From Adiantum capillus-veneris (taxonomy: Eukaryota > Streptophyta > Polypodiopsida > Polypodiales > Pteridaceae): a stretch of DNA of 64,000 nt. Below the pieces are notes generated by a model that did not search any database, was not told the DNA's origin, and saw nothing but the letters and a program-made list of their open reading frames with translations. Below are positions 23,286 to 33,975 of this stretch, piece after piece; the first letter of the stretch is position 1, and every line of letters starts with the position of its first letter. The stretch is from assembly GCA_014529385.2 (NCBI GenBank), contig CM043946.1, positions 16,201,077-16,265,076 on the forward strand. Reading direction: 5' to 3'. Position numbers and translations under genes: made by a program.

Positions 23286-24360
23286 GTAGTCTTCAATGGA
23301 TCGGCATTTTTCATTGAGGAGAGCAGTAGAGACTAGATTGATGAGAGCTTATACCCTTGGGAGGTTTGAAGAAGATGTGTTGACAGGTTCAATTTGAGGA
23401 ACCTCGAACAAAGAAATGGCTTTTTGACACTCTGGTGACTTTAGCTATGCTCTATGGGGTTCATATTTGGGGACCCCTCACTAGGGCCGATCTGGTAGCA
23501 CTGATGGATGGAGATGTACGGAGAGACCTATAGTCTCTATAATCTCTTGGATGATTTGGGCTAAGGCATCAATGCCACATGAGAATATTTGAGTTGAGCT
23601 AGTTGCCTCCCCCCCCCCCCCCCCCCCAATTGAGGCCCTTACTAGATTAGTTTCCTTCATGCATAATTTATGGGACCTCCCAAGAGACAAATATTATCGC
23701 TAGCCCTTGAGTCATCTTGACAGCTAGCGCTACAGGGGGACATAACATGCTAGTATGGGCACATGACATCATGGTTTTAGTCACATGGCTTCAGCATGGA
23801 TAGATTGCCTCCATTCCATTACTCCTTGAATGCACCCTCCCTTTCTCTGAACAGATAGAGATTACCAGACTTTTACATCAGGATGTGATTCAACTAGATA
23901 CCAGAATCACATGGATACATCCGATACAAGGATTGGGCATGAAGATGGCTTTCTATAGAGAGCATCTTATCCAACTAACAAAGGATAGATATGTGATCAA
24001 ATTGGCCTATATGGATAGTCATTTATCCTATGGGATACGATGTGTTATTGGTCAGATGCACACATCATCGCATCAGCTAGAGATTGAGACTGGTAGATTA
24101 GGAGAGTACCAACAGAATCTAGGATATGCCCATTGTGTCATATAGAACCAATAAAACAATTACATCGCTTTCTCATTGTCCGGTATACTGTGAGATACGA
24201 GGCCACTTTCACTATCTATTCCAAGAGTTCTTTGGACCGTTGGCTAGAGACATGAGAGATCAAGATCAGACATGCCTCAGGCTATTTTTGTTAGAGTTGT
24301 GCAAACACAAGGAGAGTCTCTTGAGGAGATCAGGCAGTGGGAAACATTCATAGATGGAGA
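23286..24360 (+). pseudogene. LINE ORF2 C-terminal remnant
   Basis: Broken frames that together read like the region after the RT domain of a plant LINE: 'FDTLVTLAMLYGVHIWGPLTRADLVALMDG' (23430-23520), then, after a poly-C run, 'ITRLLHQDVIQLDTRITWIHPIQGLGMKMAFYREHLIQL' (23862-24000). Finally 'SLSHCPVYCEIRGHFHYLFQEFFGPL' resembles the zinc-knuckle region (C...H...CP.Y..IR..F) at the end of ORF2. Many frameshifts and stops. The RT domain itself is not visible upstream. The LINE assignment is by pattern and needs a protein search. Confidence 0.55.
23609..23627. repeat. Poly-C run of 19
   Basis: An uninterrupted run inside the LINE remnant, disrupting its frame. Confidence 0.97.
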
Positions 24361-24888
24361 TCACTGACTTATTTAGAGTAGGGACTTAGCAGCCAAATGA
24401 GCATCCTTCACAGCAAACTTCAGAGCGCACTTCTACCATAGGTATACTAGTGGAAAGAGCCACTGAGCTCGGGAGAGCTAGATGCCCACATCTGTGGGGG
24501 TGACCAAGACATCAACGGAGGCTCCATCAAAGAATCAGGTCTATTCTAGCAAGACATGGGAGATGCCCATTACAATGATTTATAGAGGTGGACATTGACA
24601 AACTCTTCAGTTGCCAATGCAATACTTTCTCGAATAGCGCCTGATCTCAGGCATCCTCAGGCATTGATGATGATGATTTTAGTTTGATGATTTTAGTCTT
24701 TTAGTTTAGTCTTTCACTTTTCCTCATTTTATTTTTGTACCTTTGTATTACTGGAGAGTCTCTAGTCCCTCCCCTAGTTTCACTTTCACTACAACATTTT
24801 ATTTAGGATGTTGGTCTTTCTTTCACTACTTTGTAACTTCTTGGTCTCATAGGTCATTGTGGCCTTTTGTAGGTGTTAATATATCATT

Positions 24889-24958
<70 letters not shown>

Positions 24959-25229
24959 GTGTGTGTGTGTGTGTGTACCGATACCTGGCGGCACTGAAGA
25001 GAGATAGATGGGGAGGGGAAGAGGCAGCATTGAAGAGAAATGGGGAGGGAGAGAGGGGGCAACCTCTGCGTTCTTTGCTCCTTAGTCAAATATCTCCTCA
25101 ATTGTCGTGGGGGGAAAAACGGCTCTCGCGACAAATTTGGGTCAAGTTATTTGCATTACATAATTGACATTTTACAATTTGTAAGTGTTGCTACACACAT
25201 CAAAAATTGCAAAAGCTTGTAGGGATGTT
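24361..25229. other. Non-coding stretch with CT and GT tracts
   Basis: Contains (CT)n at about 24892-24954 followed directly by a (GT)n run (24957-24977). No gene is supported; the 81-84-codon frames here are made by the repeat. Confidence 0.6.
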
Positions 25230-26480
25230 ATTAGCGACGCTTAGAACAATGCTTCTATTATTTTCTGGGGGAAAAGAGAGTGTCAGAGATTGTAAGAGAT
25301 TGTATACATGATTAGAGGAGTCATAGCATGATTTAGCATAGTCTGAGAGAGAAGAGTAAGTAATCTTGCAAGTGAATGGCCTAAAATCATAGCCCCAAAC
25401 TCCACGGCACCCCTTCTTGTGGAGTTTGGTATTTCATTTATTATTTCATTTTTTGGGTGCCAAAATTGGAGGCCCCTCTCTTACATCTAGTCCTCTTTAG
25501 TACTTGAGTAGAGCACATCAATTATTGCATTTTCCATAAGAATGAGTTCTCACTAGAGCTATGTACAAGCAGCCATAGTGTCTTATTGAATAAAAAGTCT
25601 AAATAACGTGCAAAAATAAAATGATCGAGAGGGTCATTATTTGATAGCGCCTCCTTTTCAACTCCCAAAATTTTAATCTACAAAACATCATCAACTAACT
25701 ATTAGTAAAATCAAATAGACAGCACATAATTAACCACTACGCTAGCTATCTCAATTACAGTTAACCACATACAACAGGAGGGTGTTCAGTTTTGTAACAT
25801 CCCTCCCACCAGGGATAACAACTTTCCTCAGTTTCTCAATAGAGAATCAACTGGACCGTGAGTGATGAAAAGTGTGGAGAGGGTCTGGGAAGTTGCGGAA
25901 AAACTTTTCAGGCATCCATTTGGCATCCTCTCTAGGGTGGCCTATGAAAGTCAAAAGATAGCGGTTATAAACCATGCCAGTGCATGTGGTGGTGGTCTCA
26001 TGAGCAGCTATTTGTGCAAGGATGAGTTGCTCTTCTTGGTCCACAAGTGAAGGTGGATCCTCATAAATGTGATCTGTAGGTAGGGGTCCTTTGAAGGGTC
26101 TTAAAAGACTAATGTGGAATACATTGTGAATGTGTCAATGTGAAGGTAAGTCTGAACAAAATGAAACATCATTGATCACATCAGAAATTTTGAATGGACC
26201 ATAACAACGAGGAGCAAGTTTAACAAAAACATTAGTAGCAACACTTTTGATCCTTGTTTTTGCAATGCGAAGCATAACATAATCACCTTTCTTAAATTTG
26301 TGTGCCTTGTGGTGCTTGTTAGCATGCTTAGTGTAAAGTTCCTGTGAATGTTTAATGGCAGAATTCACACTTGCATAAACATCTTGAAAACTAGCAATAA
26401 AATCATCAATGAAAGACACAACATTAGAAAAACGTGAAGCAGGAGTAGGAAGAGAGTGACCATACATAATTTCAATTTCC
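25230..26480 (-). mobile_element. Gypsy-C: 3' end of a Ty3/gypsy element, minus strand
   Basis: On the minus strand: integrase C-terminal region (26467-26135), chromodomain-like region (26044-25847), a purine tract GGTGGGAGGGA (about 25812-25801), then LTR from 25799 toward 25230. The LTR matches Gypsy-B's LTR in several blocks (GGCCTCCAATTTT, CCAAACTCC, TTTAGGCCATT, TCTTACAATCT), so both belong to one family. The element stops at about 26480, where Gypsy-B's RT begins in the opposite orientation. The outer LTR end is approximate. Confidence 0.8.
25847..26467 (-). pseudogene. Gypsy-C integrase tail and chromodomain-like region
   Basis: The first frame (26467-26135) reads 'VVSFIDDFIASFQDVYASVN' and 'ELYTKHANKHHKAHKFKKGDYVMLRIAKTRI' followed by 'KLAPRCYGPFKISDVINDVSF', the region after the catalytic core in plant chromovirus-type integrases. 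After a gap, 'VYNRYLLTFIGHPREDAKWMPEKFF' (26044-25847) resembles the chromodomain pattern YLVKWKG...W. Such a domain can guide integration to marked chromatin. Only the 3' end of pol exists, so this is a fragment. Confidence 0.8.
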
Positions 26481-26490
26481 TATTTCCAGA

Positions 26491-26877
26491 GTGGATGATC
26501 TACTGGATGAACTGAAAGGGCAAACATTTTTAGCAAAATAGACTTTAAATCGGGGTATCACATAGTTAAAATGTTTGAAGAAGATGTTTACAAAACTACA
26601 TTCAGAACATAAATAGGACACTATGAATTACTTATCATGCCATTTGGTCTGACAATAGCACCAGCTACTTTCACTCGTATGATGAATCGAATTTTTGTTG
26701 ACCACCAATGTATTTGTTTATGATATTCTTGTAATTAGCAAACCTGAGCAAGAACATAGGGAGCATTTAACACGTGTCTTTGACCTTCTTTCTTAGAACC
26801 ATCTACACTTAAGTCCCAAGAAGAGTTCATTTTTCCAATCTAAAATTGAGTATTTAGGACATTTTGTATCGTAAAAT
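26491..26877 (+). pseudogene. Gypsy-B reverse transcriptase, first part
   Basis: Reads '[15 protein letters not shown]', '[19 protein letters not shown]', '[24 protein letters not shown]' with stop codons and small deletions. A deletion at the place of the active site has removed most of the YIDD block: only the '[17 protein letters not shown]' part remains after a frameshift. Inactive. Confidence 0.82.
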
Positions 26878-26882
26878 GAGAC

Positions 26883-27109
26883 TGTTACCATATACATGTG
26901 GTAGTGATGTGTGTGAACACACTAGGACCGTCGGGGCATTTTTTCCCTCTTTAGGAGGTATTTTCCCCCGAGCATTGTATATACGCCCATCACTCTAGGG
27001 CTATCTATCTATCCATTGCACACTAAGTAATACTCTCTCTATTGTGTGCCTTGAGCTTCCTTCATCTTCTCCAAGCTATGTGCGTTTCTCTGCAACCCTA
27101 ATTCCAACA
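26883..27109 (+). repeat. 5' LTR of Copia-C (227 bp)
   Basis: TGTTACCA...CCAACA, collinear with 2047-2273 without gaps, with scattered substitutions. It lacks the 113-bp duplication of the Copia-A 3' LTR. Confidence 0.93.
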
Positions 27110-27471
27110 ATTGGTATCATAGCAGGTTGCGTCCTCCCGAGCTTAGTCGCCAGATGCTCCAGCACACGCCTGCTCACTTTCTCTTATTTCAGTGAGCTTT
27201 GGCAAGCGTTCACAGGTCGACAAATATTTCGGGTAAGCTCGTAGAGCTTGATCTACTCAGATTTTTGATTCGGGCTCATTTCTGCCTCCGTTTCCACTAC
27301 AAGCAGGTCTGCACAAGCAATTTTGTCATTTTGTGCAGAATTTCTGTCAGTGCCATTTTCTGCATAGTAGGTTCCTTACAGTCTTCTACTGTTTGTGCTA
27401 TATAGCACGTGTTGTTCCCGCTCCTTTTCTGCTATTTTCGGGCAGTTTTCACATCAGGTGCAGCATTTACC

Positions 27472-28541
27472 ATGGCTGACAACAACAACACATATGTGTT
27501 CAAGATGTTTCCTGTTGAGGATAGGTTGGATGGGGACAATTACCCTATGTGGGCTTATATGATGCAACACATTCTTGTGTCAAAGGGCGTCTACAATATT
27601 GTGCAAGGCATTGATGTACATCCTGGTTCTGAGGATGTAGGCGATGTTGAGGATGTTGCAGGTCTTGCTGCAAGGATTTCCGCTATTAGAGTTGTTTTGC
27701 CTAAGCTCGTTGGGATGTAAAGGATGCACAGGCTCATGCATTGATTGTGTTGTCTGTGAAGCACACCATTATTCCTCACATCCGTTGTTCAGCAAAATCT
27801 GCGAAACAGGCTTTATATATTTTGGCTGGTCTTTATGCAAGTCACAATGAGACTATAATTGCTTTGCTGCATAAAGAGTTGGAGTCAAAGATTATGCATG
27901 AGGAAGATGATATGGAAACTTTTCTTGCTAGTTTCAAGGATATCAACGAGCAACTTATTTCTGCACCTGAGCTCATTTCAGACAGTTCCCTTGCACAGAC
28001 TGTTCTTGATGCCTTACGAGATTCCTACCAGACTTTTGCTAGTACTTGAAGACTTATGACCCAAGGAAATCTAGAAGTTGTCAAGTTTGATGCATTATAC
28101 ACATTCCTATTGCAAGAGTCACTTTCCAGAAAAAACAGGACTAGACAGCGTGCAATTGAATAGGCTTTTATTGCTTCTCAAAGAAAGGGTGGTAACAGCA
28201 ATGCAACCACTTCTTATGGTACTGCTGTGAGTGGCAAAACTTCTGTTCCTAATGCTTTTGCTGGCAGCACTTCGTCTGGCAATTCTGGTGATAAGGGCAA
28301 AAACAAGATGCGTTGCCATTACTGTAAAGCTAATGATCACTTGATCAAGTCGTGTCCTAAGTTGAAGGCCAAAGATGCTAAGAAGAAAGAGGGTGGTTCC
28401 ATTGCAAATGCTGGTTCCACTACAAATGTAGCCATTGTTGAGTCTTCTATGAAAGGAGACTGTGATGCTGATGTTGACGCAGATTGGGCTTTAGCACAGA
28501 GTGCACTTACAATCCTGCTGTCCATGATGCATGCTTGTTAG
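27472..28541 (+). pseudogene. Copia-C gag
   Basis: ATG 27472 (MADNNNTYVFKMF) with the same architecture as Copia-A gag, including zinc knuckle CHYCKANDHLIKSC (about 28314-28355). It is broken by a deletion after 'IRVVLP' (near 27700) and by stops near 28047 and 28162. Comparison with Copia-A shows different lesions in each copy, so they decayed independently after insertion. Confidence 0.88.
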
Positions 28542-28548
28542 TTGCTGC

Positions 28549-31214
28549 AGATTCACATGTGTGGTATTTCGATAGTGGTGCTACAAAGCACATTACCTCA
28601 CATCGTGAATTGTTTACCTCTCTTGAGTCTGTCCTCATGGGAATTTAGTCACTTGTGCCAACAATGCCTCTTATCCGGTTCAGGGAGTTGGAAAGATTGT
28701 GCTTACTGCTGCAAATGGTAGTTCTTTCACACTTGTTGATGCACTTTATGTAACTGGGATCAAGAAGAATCTCTTGTCTGTATCTGCACTTGCTACACTT
28801 GGACTTGTAATCAAATTTGTGGATGACAGATGTACAGTTCATGATCTCAATTTTGGTGATGAAATTGTTGCATCTGGCCTTTTGTGCCGTGGGATGTATA
28901 AGCTCACTTTGTATGACAAGTGTGGACAAAATTTTGCAAATGCTGTTGTAGATTCAAGGGCTATTTCAGATGCAAAACTTTGGCATTCACGTTTTGGTCA
29001 TCTGAATTTTGTCAGTTTGCTGCGTTTGCGGAAATCTGATATGGTTGCTTCTTTGCCGCCTCTTGAAGCACCTGTCAAACATGTTTGTGAAGGCTGTATT
29101 TTGTGTAAGATGCAGTGTTCTAAGTTTCCAAAGGATGGTTCAGTTCGGGCCACATGCAGGTTGCAGCTTGTACATAATGATGTTTGTGGGCCCATGCAAA
29201 CTCCATCCTTGGACAATTACCTTTACTTCATGACTTTCATTGATGATTACTCCAGGCATGCATGGGTATTTCCGCTTAAAGCGAAGTCCAAAGTTTTTAT
29301 GTGCTTCAAACAATTTCTGGCTATGGCTGAAAATGTCTCGAAATGTACTATAGGCACCCTCCGTTCCGATCGAGGGGGGGAGTATATATCTCATGAATTT
29401 AATGCATTTCTGGCTAGTCGTGGGATAAAACACCAATGTACAGTGCCTTATACACCTCAACAAAATGGTGTTGTTGAGAGGAAAAATAGGTCACTGACGG
29501 AAATGGCACGATGTATGGTCAAAAGTCAAGCTTTGCCGCATTCTTTTTGGCTCGAGGCCATCATGTGTGCTACTTATGTACTTAATAGGTGTCCTACAAA
29601 AGCTTTGCAGTCTATTACTCCATATGAAGCATGGCATGATAGAAAGCCTTCTATTGTGCACATGCGTGTTTTTGGTTGTTTGGCATATGCTTTGGTGCCA
29701 CAAACACAGCGCAAAAAATTGGATGATAAGGCTGTCAAATGTATTTTTGTTGGTTATAGTGCTGAAAGCAAAGGTTACAGGTTATATAATCCGCAAAAAA
29801 GCGTATTCTGGTTTCACGGGATGTAGTGTTTGTGGAAGATTCTGTTCAGCCCTTGCTGTCATGTACTAGAGATAGTAATGTAAGCTCACAGGACATTTAT
29901 AACAAATGTATAGCCTATGGGGGTTTCTGAAAATGTATAGCCTATGGGGGTTTTTGAAAATGTTACATATCAGCCTATTACTGATATAGATGTACATGAT
30001 ATACTTGATGAGGAAAGGGCTGAAAATGCTAGAGGTATGCCAAAATGGCTGGTGCACACTTTGCGTGACAGTAAATTGGATGCACCTTTGTCTAGTCGTA
30101 CTCGTTCGGGCTCTCGCCATGCATCTTATGTATCAGATTGTTATGCTTTGGCTGTGTCTAGCTTACATGATGTTGAGGAGCCTCTGTCTTTTGATGAAGC
30201 ATAGAATTCAGAAAATTGGATGGCTGTCATGCAATCAGAATATGATGCACTTATAGAAAATGACACATGGAATTTATGTGATTTGACTCTTGGCAAAAAG
30301 GCCATTGGTATGAAGTGGGTTTACAAGTTGAAACGCAAGCCGGATGGTGAGATCGATCGCCATAAGGCTGGACTTGTTGCAAAGGGTTATGCACAGCAAA
30401 AAGGCATAGATTATGAAGAGACTTTTTCTCCCACTTGTCGTATGACTATTGTGCGTTTTCTATGTGCATGGCAGCTCATTTTGGTTGGGATGTATATCAA
30501 TTAGACATTGTTACTGCTTTCTTGAATGGTGACATATTTGAGGAAGTTTATGTAACGCAGCCTCGCGATTTTGTCATAAAAGGACAAGAGCACAAAGTGT
30601 GCAGATGTAAGAAGGCTTTGTATGGGTTGAAGCAATCTCCTCGTGCTTGGTATGAGAAATCTAACACTCATTTGGTTAAACGAGGCTTTCGTAACAGTCC
30701 AACAGAAAGCACATTGTATGTAAAGCGTGAGGGTGATATACTTCTCATTGTGGTTCTTTATGTCGATGATTTGTTGATCATTGGACCAAATGAGAGACAT
30801 ATTGCTGAATTTAAGGCTCATTTGAATGCTACTTTCAAGATAAAAGATTTGGGGCTGTTGCATCATTACTTGGGTATACAGTTTAAGCAGTGTGATGGTG
30901 GTATTGCCTTGTGTCAGAAAAGTTACATAGAGACATTGCTATGTAAGTCTGGACTTGAGGATTGCAAACCTATTGCCACTCCCATGGAAACAGGTTTGAA
31001 GTTGAGTCTACATAATGTTGGTGATCCTGTCGGTGTCACTCTTTTTCAAACTGCTGTTGGCTACCTCATTTATGTATGCAACATGAGGCCGGATATTAAG
31101 TTTGCAGTCTCACAAGTCAACAGATTTATGCATAGCCCAGGGTCTAAGCATTGGCAGGATGTCAAGAGGATTTTTCGCTACCTTAGTGGCACTTTACATC
31201 TTGGCTTGTTTTAC
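28549..31214 (+). pseudogene. Copia-C pol: protease, integrase, RT; RNase H deleted
   Basis: The protease catalytic site is readable in 'WYFDSGATKHIT' (28560-28595), followed by a small deletion and stop near 28640. A 375-codon frame (28699-29826) has pre-integrase and integrase ('LVHNDVCGP', where the Ser before the first catalytic Asp is Asn; 'LRSDRGGEY'; 'NGVVERKNR'). A frameshift near 29803 and a 27-bp tandem repeat (29909-29962) lie in the linker. The RT frame (30435-31214) includes 'VVLYVDDLLI' and 'YLIYVCNMRPDIKFAVSQVNRFMHSP', intact where Copia-A is shifted. Pol stops at 'LHLGLFY', fused to the LTR. Confidence 0.9.
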
Positions 31215-31356
31215 CTGAGCATTGTATATACTCCCATCACTCTAGGGCTATCTATCTATCCATTGCACACTAAGTAATACACTCTCTATTGTGTGCCTTG
31301 AGCTTCCTTCGTCTTCTCCAAGCTGTGTGCGTTTCTCTGCAACCCTAATTCCAACA
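31215..31356 (+). repeat. Truncated 3' LTR of Copia-C
   Basis: Starts at TGAGCATTGTATATAC, corresponding to the middle of the LTR. The join to pol occurs at a TTTT-CC/CCC microhomology, typical of a deletion between pol and LTR. Ends CCAACA before GAGAC. Confidence 0.92.
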
Positions 31357-31361
31357 GAGAC

Positions 31362-32036
31362 CTCAACAAAATTGAAGCTCTTCAGTCATGGCCTAGACCC
31401 AAAAACCTGCATGATCTACACTCTTTCATTGGTCTATTCAGTTATTATATAAAGTTTGTTCATAATTTTACTTACAAATATCATTATTTAACTCTTCTGT
31501 TAAAGAAAAACACACAATGTATAGACTCACTTACAAGAAAGCTCATTCATTGCACTCAAGAATGCTTTGATTAATGCACATGTCTTACAATTGCCTAATT
31601 TTGATCGACCATTGCTTGTTGTAGCATTGATGCTAGTAGAAAAATTATCGGTGTAGTTCTTATGCAAGAAAATCATCCACTTGCATTTGAAAATTGTAAA
31701 TTTAAGCCATTTGAATCTAAGTTCAGTACATATTGTTGTAGTGCTTTGAGAATTTGGAAACACTATCTGGGGGGTACTGACTTGATAATTAAAACGGATC
31801 AACAAAGTATCAAATACTTATTATCTCAACTCCTAACAGATGATAGGTATATTAAGTGGGCTGCTTTTATTCAAAGTTTTCAGCCCAATATTCAGTACCA
31901 ACCTGGTAAAGAAAACGTTGTAGCTGATGCTTTGGGTCAAAGATCTTCTCTTAATAGTCTATCAACTATTACAAGTACTTCTTTTGATTCTATGCCTGAT
32001 ACTTGTACACAAGACTATGACTTTAAAACCACTTAG
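31362..32036 (+). pseudogene. Gypsy-B RT end and RNase H
   Basis: 'DLNKIEALQSWPRPKNLHDLHSFIGLFSYYIKFVHNF' continues the RT interrupted at 26877, the normal 'K..AI..WP.P....L..FLGL..YYR.F' block. RNase H appears in 31662-32036: 'SKFSTYCCSALRIWKHYLGG', 'LIIKTDQQSIKYLLSQ' (an Asp of the active site) and 'YQPGKENVVADALGQR' (final Asp). Stops and frameshifts separate them. Confidence 0.85.
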
Positions 32037-32245
32037 TCATATATGCTTGAAAATTTAGTGCACACCTTTCTTGGATACACTATGCAAGAAAATTTTATCC
32101 ACTTTAAACAAAAATTGTGTGTCACCAAACCATTTTGTGTCTTACTCATTGAAGAATTACATAAACCACCTTATGCGCTCGACATAGAGGTTTTGCTGCT
32201 ACCTTTCAAAATTTATGTCGTGATTTTCTTGGTATGCTATGAAAA

Positions 32246-33360
32246 GTGATGTTAATCTTGTTTGATTTGCCAAAATATCAAAGCAGCAAAACAAGTAAGA
32301 ATTTAGGTCTTTTACACCCTTTCCCTATTCCTAAAAGACCTTGGGAACACATTTCTATGGACTTTGTTACTGGTTTTTCACTCACAACTCACAAACACAA
32401 TATGATTTGGATTATAATTGATCATTTTTCTAAGCAATCATGTTTCATTCCATGCAAGAAAACTCTCAATGCACATCAAGCTGCACTTCTCTTTTTAAAA
32501 GTTGTTTTTCCTCATCATGGTTTGCCAAAAGTATTCATAACTGATAGAGGTTCCAAATTTTGTAGTGCTTTTTGGGCTATAGTTTTGAAAACCTTGGCAC
32601 TACACTTGACTTCACTTTTGCATTCTATCATGAGTCTAATGGTTAAACTGAATTCACTTATTACACTATTATTGATTTATTGAAAGCTTATGTGTCTTCT
32701 CAACCAAAGAAATGGGATGATTACCTTCATATTTTATAGTTTTCTTACAACAACACAGCTCACTTTGCTACAAGTAAATCTCCATTTGAGATTGTGAATG
32801 GTAATTCTCTTCCTACTCCTACTTCACCTCTTTCTAACATTGTGTCAGTTGCTAATACTTTCACTGCAAATTTTCATTATATTTAAGAAAGTGTACACTC
32901 TGCTATTAAGCATACATAAGAACGATACACTAAGCATGCTAATAATCACTTAAAGCACATGAATTTAAGGAAGGAGATTATGTTATGCTTCAAAGAGAAG
33001 AATTAAAAATGTTGATACAAATGTCTTTGTTAATCTCGCTCCTCGTTTTTATGTCCATTTGAAATTTTTATTATTGTGAAAATGATATTTCATTTTGCTT
33101 GGAATTACTTTCACACTGGCACATTCACAATGCATTTCACATTAGTTTATTATGACCCTTTCAAGGACCCCTACCTACACATCATATATATGAGGAACCA
33201 CCTACACTTATAGATCAAGAAGAGCAACTCATCCCTGACCAAATAGTTGATCATGAGACCACCACTACACGCATTGACATGGTTTATAATTTTTATCTTT
33301 TGGCTTTTAAAGACCACCCTAGAGAAGATGCTAAATGGATGCCTAATTTTTTTTAAAAAA
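32246..33360 (+). pseudogene. Gypsy-B integrase and chromodomain-like remnant
   Basis: Frame 32246-32683 reads 'PKRPWEHISMDFVTGFS' (first Asp) and 'HHGLPKVFITDRGSKFCSAFW' (second Asp). The third block is recognisable only after a frameshift, 'HESNG*TEF', where a stop replaces the Gln usually before TE. Downstream are 'YVSSQPKKWDDYLHIL', 'KHANNHLKHMNLRKE' and the chromodomain-like region near 33260-33345, which matches Gypsy-C's. No functional product. Confidence 0.82.
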
Positions 33361-33444
33361 TCTTCTCCACACTTTCCATCACCAACGGTCCAGTTGATTC
33401 TCTAGTGAGCAACTGAGGACAGTTGCTATCCCTAGAGGGAGGGA

Positions 33445-33975
33445 TGTTACAAGATTGGGCACCCTCCTATTGTATGTGGTAACTACAGTTTGGATAGCTT
33501 GCATCTAATGGTTAATTCATGTGTTGTCTTTCTATTTTTACTAACAATGAGTTGATGTTGTGTAGATTGGAACTTTGGGAGCTTTGGCAATAAATTATTC
33601 TCGGCCAATTTCTATTTGCATAGTGTTATAGTTTATTTTTTCAATAATCCATTATGGCTCGCTTGTAAATAATTAGTGAGAAGTCACCCTTAAGAGGGTC
33701 ATGCAATAAGTGGTAGCCACCACACAAAGACTAAAGTGGAACTAAGTGTAAAGAGTGGCCTCCAATTTTTGGCACCAATAAGCAATAACAAAGATTAAAT
33801 GCCAAACTCCTGAAGAGGTGTCACGAAGTTTGGAGCTACAATCTTTAGGCCATTGATTTTCAAAATTCCTCTCTCTCTCTCTCTCTCTCTCATGCTATGC
33901 TATGTTATGTTGTGCACTCTCTAATTTTGTCTACATCATCTTCCTCTTACAATCTTTCACTATCAAGTCTATGTT
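33445..33975 (+). repeat. 3' LTR of Gypsy-B
   Basis: Begins TGTTACAAG directly after the purine tract AGAGGGAGGGA (33434-33444) and matches the Gypsy-C LTR (minus strand, from 25799) in blocks up to about 33975. It contains a (CT)n run (about 33869-33890). The 3' boundary is approximate because no 5' LTR exists to compare. Confidence 0.72.

Larger units (their letters stand above)
26883..31356 (+). mobile_element. Copia-C: sister of Copia-A, nested in Gypsy-B, 3' deleted
   Basis: 5' LTR 26883-27109, a PBS with one change (TGGTATCATAGC), gag from 27472, pol to 31214, then a shortened 3' LTR (31215-31356). The target duplication GAGAC is intact on both sides. RNase H, the PPT and the first third of the 3' LTR are missing. 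Sequence and frame follow Copia-A closely throughout, and the two LTRs are alike, so both copies came from one active family. Confidence 0.93.
26485..33975 (+). mobile_element. Gypsy-B: Ty3/gypsy element lacking its 5' half, split by Copia-C
   Basis: RT starts abruptly at about 26491. Copia-C (26883-31356) sits inside RT, flanked by GAGAC on both sides (26878-26882, 31357-31361). RT, RNase H, integrase, chromodomain-like remnant, PPT and LTR follow to about 33975. No gag, protease or 5' LTR is seen. All parts are riddled with stops. It is of the same family as Gypsy-C by its LTR and integrase tail. Confidence 0.85.
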
